From: Nitrospira sp.
GTDB taxonomy: Bacteria; Nitrospirota; Nitrospiria; Nitrospirales; Nitrospiraceae
Assembly (NCBI GenBank): GCA_012032965.1
Contig: JAAUPT010000129.1
Coordinates: forward strand, 1 to 5,844
DNA: 5,844 nucleotides
Reading direction: 5' to 3'
Positions 1-5,844 of the stretch are shown here, piece by piece. The notes under the pieces were generated by a model. The model did not search any database. It was not told the origin of the DNA and saw only the letters and a program-made list of their open reading frames with translations. Each line of letters opens with the position of its first letter. Positions within the stretch are counted from its first letter, which is position 1. Position numbers and translations under genes: made by a program.

Positions 1-126
1 AAGGTGCGGCTGGAGGACGGAAGCTTCGTCCTCGGTGTGTTGGGCGAACCGGCGCTCGTCGAAGGCCAGCGAGAGATCACCGCCTACGGCGGCTGGCGGT
101 CGTATCTGGCACACCAACCACGGTAG
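1..126 (+). CDS. atzF: Allophanate hydrolase, C-terminal fragment (partial)
   Basis: Frame 1 is open from the left edge to a TAG at 124-126, giving 41 residues; the rest of the gene lies outside the window. The end of the peptide contains EITAYGGWRSYLA, which closely resembles the conserved EITAFGGWRAYLA-type ending I know from allophanate hydrolases. Before it lies a VRLEDGSFVLG segment like the short beta-strand region of the gamma-glutamylcyclotransferase-like C-terminal domain. Allophanate hydrolase converts allophanate to ammonia and CO2 after urea carboxylase, or at the end of cyanuric acid breakdown, in the cytoplasm. The catalytic amidase domain is not visible, so activity cannot be judged. 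The alternative is another protein with the same C-terminal domain. The gene is convergent with the EPS genes and is probably functionally unrelated to them. Confidence 0.6.
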   Translation, partial: KVRLEDGSFVLGVLGEPALVEGQREITAYGGWRSYLAHQPR

Positions 127-751
127 ATTTTCCAACCAGCCGCAGATTTCAAGAAAGGTAAGCCAGCATCTGACAACCGCTCGGATGGAGTTGGCTGGAC
201 TTTGCAACTTAATTGCTTTTCTTTCGACAGCTGTGAAACTTCTTCGGCATGTGCCAGCGATCCTTCCCGTGTTCAATCTTCCTTCTTCGCATGTTTGAGG
301 GATACCTGGACGTACCCATCCCTTTTTGCGAAGGCGGTACTCGCAGCGCCTTCTGCGCGTTGTTAGATTTGTCATGCTCGGTATTTAAGCGAGCTTCGAT
401 ACTCCGTCCTCCTCACCTTGTTAGTGATCGTGTCGGCTACGGATAGCCTGGTGATCATACCGGCATTCCTGCTTCCGACTCACTGCAGATCACATAAGCG
501 TAGGTCAAGGCGAGTCTCGATTCCTATAACGAGGAGGCGATCACATTCGAAGAAAAAGTGGTAGGGGCGCGGCGGTCCCGGCCCCGATTAGGTCCCCTAC
601 TGGTCGCCGTACTGGCACCCCTGGCCTTACTATTGGCAGTAACCGACATCGGTCGGAAACGGTCATGTACCGATGAGAAAAACCACGCGACAAATATGCT
701 TGTGGAACCTCTCCCATGGGCTTGTCGGTCATAGCCAACGCGGAGCAATGC
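127..751. other. Long intergenic region between convergent genes
   Basis: These 625 bases lie between the ends of the plus-strand allophanate hydrolase and the minus-strand EPS operon. Open frames here are short, with no family resemblance and no good start site. There is a 7-bp inverted repeat at 330-336/347-353 with a 10-base loop, but no T-run follows it on either strand, so it is not a convincing terminator. A purine-rich GAGGAGG at 531-537 stands upstream of a plus-strand frame beginning at GTG 558 and ending at TAG 732-734 (58 codons). That frame encodes a hydrophobic stretch at 588-641, but the spacing from the purine box to the GTG is about 20 bases. I see no tRNA, tandem repeat or transposase remnant. 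Transcription of both flanking units should end here, yet no strong intrinsic terminator is visible. Confidence 0.6.
330..353. repeat. Short inverted repeat (7-bp stem, 10-base loop)
   Basis: GAAGGCG at 330-336 pairs perfectly with CGCCTTC at 347-353. Two more pairs (GC at 328-329 with GC at 355-356) are possible across a one-base bulge. Five T residues lie before the stem on the plus strand rather than after it, and the minus strand has A residues after the stem. It therefore does not have intrinsic terminator layout for either neighbour. Its role is unknown and it may be chance. Confidence 0.3.
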
Positions 752-2172
752 TTACCGGTGAGCACCTCGTAAGAATTGTTCGCATCCTCGCCAGAATGCG
801 GCGAGGCGTGTGCCCTGTTTGGCTCGTGCGCGTTCGAGATCCTGGCCTGTGCGTGGCAATCGTTCAAGTCGAGCCGACACATCGCGGTACTTGGTCTGCC
901 CTTGGTTCAGCGCCACATATAGTTCCCTGGCTTCACCGTACCGTTTTTGGGATTCGAGGGTTCGAGCCAACAAGTATCGCACTTCCCTGCTCTCGTCTTC
1001 GGTAGCCGATCGATGGATCGAGGCTTCCTGCATCGCTCTTAACGCGTCGTCGTACTTCCCGACTGCCTTGAGGCATAACCCCTTCTGCGCCAGCGCCTTG
1101 ACGGCCCAGGAGTCCTCTGTAGCCAGCCTATTGAACACCCCAATCGCGTTCGTGTATTCCCCGGACTCCTTGAGTGCCACGGCTTTGCGGTATACCGATG
1201 ATGGATCCTGAACCGTAATAGTTTCAGAATACTGCACCTGCACAGGATGGATCGCCTTTCCTTCAGCCGAAACACTGGCAACAGTAAACGTGTTGATGTC
1301 GATTCGCTCAGCGGCCAGTTCATGTTCGGATAACTCGACATCCTCAGGCGAAACCACCAATGGAAGCACACCATGCTTCGCTCGGGCCGTCGCAGCCGCC
1401 AAAAGAACGTGTGCGGTTATCGTCTCGGCTTGCTCGGCGTAGCCATAAACGAGGGCATGGTCGCACAATTGATTAATGAGACGAGGTATTCCACCGGTAA
1501 GACGGAAAGCAACTCGACTGGCCAACGTGGTGAACAGCCTCGACTGCCGACCCGCTACTTGAAGCCGATGATCCATGTAGGCCATAGTTTCGTCTTCTGA
1601 AAGACTCTCCAGCACGTATTCTACTCCGATGCGTTGAGCAAACTGTACCATCCCAGACCCCTTGAGGAGATCTTGCAGGCCTTGTTGCCCGGATAGGAGG
1701 ATCTGCAACGATCGATGTCGCCCGTCGTTGAGATTCGACAGGAGCCGAAGCTCTTCCAAGACGCTGGCTCCGGCATTCTGTGCTCATCAAGAATCAAGAG
1801 GACTCGTCGCCCGATGCTGTGCTCATGCTCAAGAAATCGTGCAAACTCATGAAGATATCGACCTCGCTTTTTCCGTTGGTCGATAAGCCGAACGAGGCTG
1901 CGATCCAGGGGCATGAGTCCGCCCAGTCCACCGTGGATGTTTGACAAGACACCAATGACCCAGGGATGCTGGGACTGGTCCAATAATCGGTTTAACAGGG
2001 TCGTCTTGCCCGTGCCGGGATGCCCCGTAATGACGATGAAGGCGGATCCGTTCGTCAACCCATATTCCAACAGACTCAACGCCATCTTGTGCTTGGCTCC
2101 CAAATAGAGAAAGTCGGGATCAGGCAACAGCGTGAACGGCTTAGTCTTAAGTTGGTAGTACGTTTCGTACAT
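752..2172 (-). CDS. ExeA/XrtA-type AAA ATPase with TPR-like C-terminus (frameshifted)
   Basis: About 473 residues once one frameshift is bridged. ATG 2172 is chosen because MYETYYQLKTKPF matches the usual start of ExeA-like ATPases of secretion and EPS loci; a GTG two codons upstream is also open. Walker A GHPGTGKT is at residues 50-57. Walker B LLILDE is at about 125-130, followed after the break by AQN, giving the family's DEAQN. A LLSNLNDG...LQILLSGQ segment and a GGIPRLINQLCDHAL sensor-2-like helix (about 227-241) complete the AAA domain. A linker follows, then about 100 residues (325-425) with two or three TPR-like helical pairs (for example YRKAVALKESGEYTNAIGVF). The frame breaks between 1782 and 1783, where GAG-GCA reads GAGCA, equivalent to one lost G. 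The gene starts 50 bp after the kinase-like gene, without a strong ribosome binding site, and is probably last in the operon. It is likely cytoplasmic or inner-membrane-associated and may power or organise EPS assembly; its precise role is not visible. Confidence 0.8.
786..806. repeat. Perfect 7-bp hairpin near the 3' end of the ATPase gene
   Basis: CCTCGCC at 786-792 pairs with GGCGAGG at 800-806 across a 7-base loop. It lies inside the last 20 codons of the AAA/TPR gene, about 32 bases before the stop codon. On the minus strand the stem is followed by mixed sequence with only scattered T residues, so it is at best a weak terminator or RNA-end stabiliser. Chance occurrence in GC-rich coding sequence is possible. 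Confidence 0.3.
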
Positions 2173-2222
2173 CGTCACGAATTAGTGATCGGTTGTGACA
2201 AGTTTCCGCCCTTGCCGTAAGG

Positions 2223-3015
2223 TCAACATCGCCGGCCGGACTTATTCAGGACCCCTCCGAGAATCGGAACAGTCCCTTTCAGTGCGTCCATGGCTCGTTC
2301 GACCTCGGCTGCCTCGGTGCGACCTTCTTCCACGACCAGCAACAACGCATCGATATGCGGGGCAAATCCGACAACATCGGCACGGGACAAGAGCGGCGGG
2401 AGATCGAACACGATAAGACGAGACGGGTACCGATGCTTGAGTTCCTGAACAAGTCCGGTCATTCTCGGTGACGCGAGCGCCTCGGCCGAGTTCTTGATCG
2501 CCCGCCCCCTGGTAGGAAGACAAACCGCCCGATTCCGGGATGAATGAGCAGTTGAGCGAGCGGTGCGTTGTCAAACAGGTACTCGGTCAGTCCTGGAACG
2601 AGCTCCATCCCGAAGACACGATGCACCGCCGGTCGATGCATGTCGGCATCAACCAATAACACAGTGTGAGCCAAGTCCATAGCGAGTGAGAGCGAGAGAT
2701 TGATCGCCGTCAGCGTTTTGCCCTCTTGGTCCGAAGGACTGGACACCCCAATGACATTCCATCCTTTCTGGCGATACTGTTGCAGAACCTGCGCCCCGCA
2801 ACAGCCCGATACGCATCGACAAAGGAGCCTTCGTCGAATCCGGTAATCAAGCGTTGCTCCCCCATCACATGATCAGGAAGCGTCATCGTCTTTGTGGCGG
2901 TATACACGATCGAAGGGCCTGGCCGTCGGGTGTCTTCAACAAATCGGAGTGGGTCCGTAGCTGCTGAGCCGGTTTGCTGCTTGAAGCGTTCCTGAGCGTG
3001 TTGGAGATATTCCAT
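2223..3015 (-). CDS. CpsD/CapB-family (BY-kinase-like) P-loop protein (two frameshifts)
   Basis: About 263 residues when two breaks are bridged. ATG 3015 is the best start: an in-frame TAG lies at 3034-3036 and GAGAAGGGG precedes it by 10 bases. Residues 1-60 are a polar leader. FVDAYRA (65-71) begins the kinase-like domain. The P-loop SPSDQEGKT is at 92-100, Walker A' VLLVDAD at 118-124 with RP following, and Walker B LIVFDLPP at 200-207. LPGG, NSAEAL and a closing GGVLNK are further family hallmarks. Bacterial tyrosine autokinases of this type partner a Wzz protein at the inner membrane and control polysaccharide chain length. Two points are odd: no tyrosine cluster follows LNK (the protein ends SGRRC), and the P-loop lacks the usual glycine before EGKT. 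Breaks lie within 2792-2802 (net -1 or +2) and at a C5 run at 2505-2509 (one base short). The gene starts 29 bp after the chain-length gene. Confidence 0.82.
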
Positions 3016-3025
3016 CAGATGGGTG

Positions 3026-3034
3026 CCCCTTCTC
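3026..3034 (-). promoter_or_regulatory. Ribosome binding site for the kinase-like gene
   Basis: The minus strand reads GAGAAGGGG, ten bases before ATG 3015. The in-frame TAG at 3034-3036 touches this site, so translation cannot start further upstream in this frame. This fixes ATG 3015 as the start. Confidence 0.5.
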
Positions 3035-3044
3035 TATGATCATG

Positions 3045-4834
3045 TCAGCCGAATTTTCTGAGGATTGTGTACCATACGATGTCCAATGGTCTCCAGGTAA
3101 GATGTAGGACGATCGCCACCAGGGCCACGGCTCCGAGAGCGGAGAGGCTGACGGCCACACGACGACGGGCCAGGGCGGTCACCTCGCGCTCTGAAGGCAA
3201 ATAGGGAACGGCTACGACCGGGACGCTTCGCATGGTGCGGGCGAGCTGCTCCCTTGTATGGATCTTGCCGTCGAGATTCTCCGCAGCGACGCCGACACCG
3301 ACTCCACCGAAGATGGCAAACAACGCACCGAGTAACAAGATCGCAGGACGGTTGGGCTGACTGGGTTTTTCGGGCAGCTCCGGTGGATTGATCAGCGAGA
3401 ATCGCTCTCCCTTCCGTTGAACCTCCAATTCGGCGGATACCTGGGCTTCCATCATTCGAGACGAAATTTCTTGGTGTTTGTGCACGGAGTTTTCCCGATC
3501 CCGAATCAAGTCCAGATATTCAGGCTCAATCGTCGGCGTCGACTCGAGTCGTTTGGCGTATTCAGCCATGCGGCGTTTAAGCTCACTGCGCGCGGTTTCC
3601 ATCGCTTTCAGCGAGGCTCCGGTGGAAGTCAGCTGCGATTGAATATTGATGTAGGCAGGATTCTCCGGCTTGATGGTCACCGGTGACGCGGCGCGATCGG
3701 TCGCCGCTTGCAATTCCCGCTCTAGTGAGGCCACAACTTCTTGGGCGTGGACTACGTCAGGATGAGCCTCGTTCATACGCTCGCGAAGCTCCGCCAACAT
3801 CGCCCGTTCCGCCATGAGTCGTTTCGACAGCTCGTCACGTCCATCCGCGTCACCGGCTTCCTTTCCAAGCGACGACAATTCCTGTTTCAACTTAATCATG
3901 TCAGGATGATCCGGTTTCACGTAGGCCGAAAGACTGGCAGACTGAGCACGCAGCGCTTTCAGCCGTTCCTCAACGTCCAATAGACGCTCGCCGCTCGCGC
4001 TGATGATCGGCGTATGGGGCTTCAACGTCGCGAGTTCACCTTCGAGGTAGGTCTTGCGTTCCCGCAGACTCCTGATGTCGCGGTCGGCATCGATCAGTTC
4101 CCGTTGAGCTTGGTTCATCAAGGCCATATTCAGCTGCACGAGTTCAGGCAATGCTCCGTCGGCCCGCTGCTTGACCTTGGCGAGCTTTTCTTCCAATTCT
4201 TGGATATGTCGAGATAAATTGTCCGATTCCCGTTTAAGGAATAACGACGTTTCTTGAGCATGTCGCTCACGGGTCTTTAAATTTTCGTTGAGGAAGAGGC
4301 TTGTCAGCTCATTGGCGACTTTTTGGGCCACGTCTGGAGTTTCACCATCGTAAGCCAAGGTAAAGGCGATGGTCGCTTGAGTCGGATTTTGCGATCGCTT
4401 ATCGATCACCTTGACGTTCATGACCTCGATCTCAATATCTTTCGTAAATCGCTCCAGCACTTCTTCCGTCGAGCTTCGCGTGCGAAGTCCTTGATACAGC
4501 TTGTACTGTTCGACCATGCGCCAGAGCGTGGATCGACTGAGCACCTGCTGCTTGATCGTCTCGATACGCTGATCGACATACGTCGCGATAGCCGACCGCA
4601 CAAGGTCGGGAGGAATCTCCTGCTCTTCGATCAAAATCGTCGCGGTCGAGCGATACACCGGCGGCCAGAGAAACGCCAGGGCAACACTCGCTGCCAGCAG
4701 CAACGCTCCTGCCATCAGAATCAACGTCGACGGCGGCGCAACATCGCCAGATAGTCGGACGCGGTTCGTGTTTGAGCGATCACCGGCGACCGACCTGATG
4801 ATCTCTGATCATTGCTCAACGTGATACTGCCCAT
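3045..4834 (-). CDS. Wzz/GNVR-type polysaccharide chain-length determinant (frameshifted near N-terminus)
   Basis: About 596 residues when one break is bridged. Such inner-membrane co-polymerases set EPS chain length, with a large periplasmic coiled-coil domain. ATG 4834 is supported by GAAGGA five bases upstream. The first 36 residues end in DYLAMLRRRR, a typical cytoplasmic basic stretch. The frame then breaks near 4725, one base short, and continues LILMAGALLL into the first membrane segment (about 38-57). Next comes the Wzz-like PPVYRSTATILIEEQ. Long heptad-rich coiled coils span about 185-430, with HPDM and HPDV motifs near 310 and 358. The proline-rich PELPEKPSQPNRP (about 485-497) precedes a second membrane segment (497-517). 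A cytoplasmic loop with VPVVAVPYLP follows, then a third hydrophobic segment (about 560-580). The extra C-terminal loop and membrane segment fit the EPS/PEP-CTERM chain-length type rather than short enterobacterial Wzz. No kinase domain is fused; the next gene supplies it. Confidence 0.88.
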
Positions 4835-5844
4835 TTCAGTCCTTCATAGCGGAGCACAAGAAACATCAAGTGTGCCCCATTGTGTTGGTTGATGTCCTCA
4901 ACAGATCTCTCCGCAAACGTATACGTGGCCTCAACGGTCCATGATTCGGCAAAGTTCCATGAGATGCTGGGGCTGACAGACAAGAATCTGGCGCCTGGGA
5001 AGTCGCGACTCGATGGGCTTGTGGCGATTCCCGATACAAAATAGAGACCACCAGAGAGTGATGTTGTAAGAGTCTCATTGACATGATGAATGAGCGATCC
5101 CCCCACACGATCCGTCTGAAGCAGACGCCCGAACCCGCTGGGATTGATCCGTCGACTTCCATCGACTCGAATCGTCGTTTGCTCATACTGCTTACTCAGA
5201 AACGCATTGTAAACCCACACGATCTCATGGCTCCTCACGGACCCAGATCCAGGAATATCCAAATCCGAGCTGACAAATCGTCCTCCTCCCCCCACAGAGC
5301 CGATCAATTGATCCCCGAAGTCATGGGTCCAGGTCCCCTGCGCGCCGTAATAAGTCGACTCCAGCCCGATCGATGGAATGCTCACGAGCGTGTATTCACC
5401 GGTCAACTGAACCTGGTCCAACTCGGTCAAGTTATACGTGGGTCCGGTTGTTCCTCCATGGACCCGATAGTCGAAGAGACCAAGACGCTGTCCATCTTGG
5501 TAACTTGCGTCAACGAAGTTATACCCGCTCTGCCAAGAGAGTCGTTCGGTGATACCAACCTTCCAGGTCGGATTGGCAGTCCACATGTTTCGTTGTGTAA
5601 AGGCCAATACGAGGCCGGTCGTCTCCAACTCTCCTCGCAGCGTGTTGTCGTTGGTCAAACCACCTTCAAAGCCAAGAGTATGCCGATCTGCTCGATAAAA
5701 TGTTCGTAGTGGGAAGTAATAATTGGTAAGGATCTGTCTTGGTCACCAAAGTAATGGACAAAGTCTGCCCGACTCTCCCCTTCTATAGACAACGATTCCG
5801 TTGCTCCTTTAAATTTGACAGCCGGTGTCACCCAATTCCCCCAC
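4816..5844 (-). CDS. Outer-membrane beta-barrel protein of EPS locus (5' end missing, frameshifted)
   Basis: The reading frame enters from the right edge (WGNWVTPAVKF) and ends at TGA 4816-4818, giving about 343 residues of the C-terminal part. The sequence alternates polar and hydrophobic or aromatic residues in strand-length blocks with Gly/Asn/Asp turns, for example LSWQSGYNFVDASY, GLESTYYGAQGTWTHDF and WTVEATYTFAE. This is typical of a transmembrane beta-barrel. It resembles the barrel proteins encoded with chain-length and kinase genes in exosortase-type EPS loci (TIGR03016-like), where a role in outer-membrane passage or anchoring of the polymer is suspected. The frame breaks near 5729-5732: HYFGDQDRS upstream and LTNYYFPLRTFYR downstream lie in different frames, equivalent to one missing base. 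The signal peptide is outside the window. The last residues (LKWAVSR) lack the common terminal aromatic residue. The gene overlaps the next one by 19 bp. Confidence 0.75.
4840..4845 (-). promoter_or_regulatory. Ribosome binding site for the chain-length determinant gene
   Basis: GAAGGA on the minus strand lies five bases before ATG 4834, inside the last codons of the barrel gene. It decides the start of the chain-length gene and argues against the later TTG and ATG codons downstream of the frameshift (4724 and 4715). The placement suggests translational coupling between the two genes. Confidence 0.65.

Noticed and set aside
249..446. A 65-codon plus-strand frame in the intergenic region.
   Set aside because: It has no convincing ribosome binding site, an unusual cysteine-rich composition and no family resemblance.
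372..458. A 28-codon minus-strand frame beginning at ATG 458 with a weak AGGA upstream.
   Set aside because: It is too short, has no recognisable feature, and the upstream box is weak and slightly distant.
678..705. Possible intrinsic terminator for the minus-strand operon: CCAC and GTGG arms followed by five T residues.
   Set aside because: The outer stem is only four pairs with a poorly paired 15-base interior, so stability is doubtful despite the T-run.
810..1211. A 133-codon plus-strand frame opposite the TPR-like part of the ATPase gene.
   Set aside because: The minus-strand frame has coherent TPR-like periodicity and continues the ATPase; the plus-strand frame has no recognisable features.
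4323..4754. A 143-codon plus-strand frame opposite the N-terminal part of the chain-length gene.
   Set aside because: It is rich in Arg, His and Gln and lacks family resemblance, as expected for an antisense shadow of a well-supported membrane protein gene.
5083..5709. A 208-codon open frame on the plus strand opposite the barrel gene.
   Set aside because: It is antisense to a frame with clear beta-barrel character and shows no recognisable domain. Its composition fits a shadow frame of the barrel codons.
1780..5732. Programmed -1 ribosomal frameshifting as the explanation for the five breaks.
   Set aside because: None of the sites has a typical slippery heptamer followed by an obvious stem-loop or pseudoknot, and five recoding events in one operon would be extraordinary.

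Overview
The window carries the 3' part of a minus-strand exopolysaccharide (EPS) gene cluster. A long non-coding gap separates it from the tail of an unrelated plus-strand gene. The four minus-strand genes, in transcription order (right to left), are: an outer-membrane beta-barrel protein (cut by the right edge), a Wzz/GNVR-type polysaccharide chain-length determinant, a CpsD/CapB-like P-loop tyrosine-kinase-family protein, and an ExeA-like AAA ATPase with a TPR-like C-terminal extension. This set and order resemble the EPS module that accompanies exosortase/PEP-CTERM systems. No exosortase, glycosyltransferase or PEP-CTERM protein lies in the window, so that link is inferred from family resemblance.

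The organism is probably a Gram-negative bacterium, shown by the beta-barrel and the Wzz/ATPase envelope genes. The style of the barrel and kinase proteins and a nearby allophanate hydrolase tail (urea metabolism) suggest Nitrospira or a relative. This is recollection of families, not a search result.

Layout: 1-126 (+), C-terminal 41 codons of a probable allophanate hydrolase. 127-751, no convincing gene; the two transcription units converge here. 752-2172 (-), AAA ATPase with TPR-like tail. 2223-3015 (-), kinase-like protein. 3045-4834 (-), chain-length determinant. 4816-5844 (-), beta-barrel protein. The minus-strand genes are tightly packed (19-bp overlap, then gaps of 29 and 50 bp), which suggests one operon whose promoter lies outside the window.

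The most striking feature is that all four minus-strand genes are broken by frameshifts, five in total. Each is equivalent to one missing nucleotide, and most lie at short G/C runs. On both sides of each break the protein reads as good family sequence. This looks more like deletion errors in the assembly than natural decay, although real pseudogenes cannot be excluded. Once the breaks are bridged, the genes form a plausible EPS assembly/export unit: the inner-membrane Wzz protein sets chain length, the kinase-like ATPase would partner its cytoplasmic side, the AAA/TPR ATPase would act at the inner face of the envelope, and the barrel sits in the outer membrane. I saw no RNA gene, CRISPR array, insertion sequence or origin.
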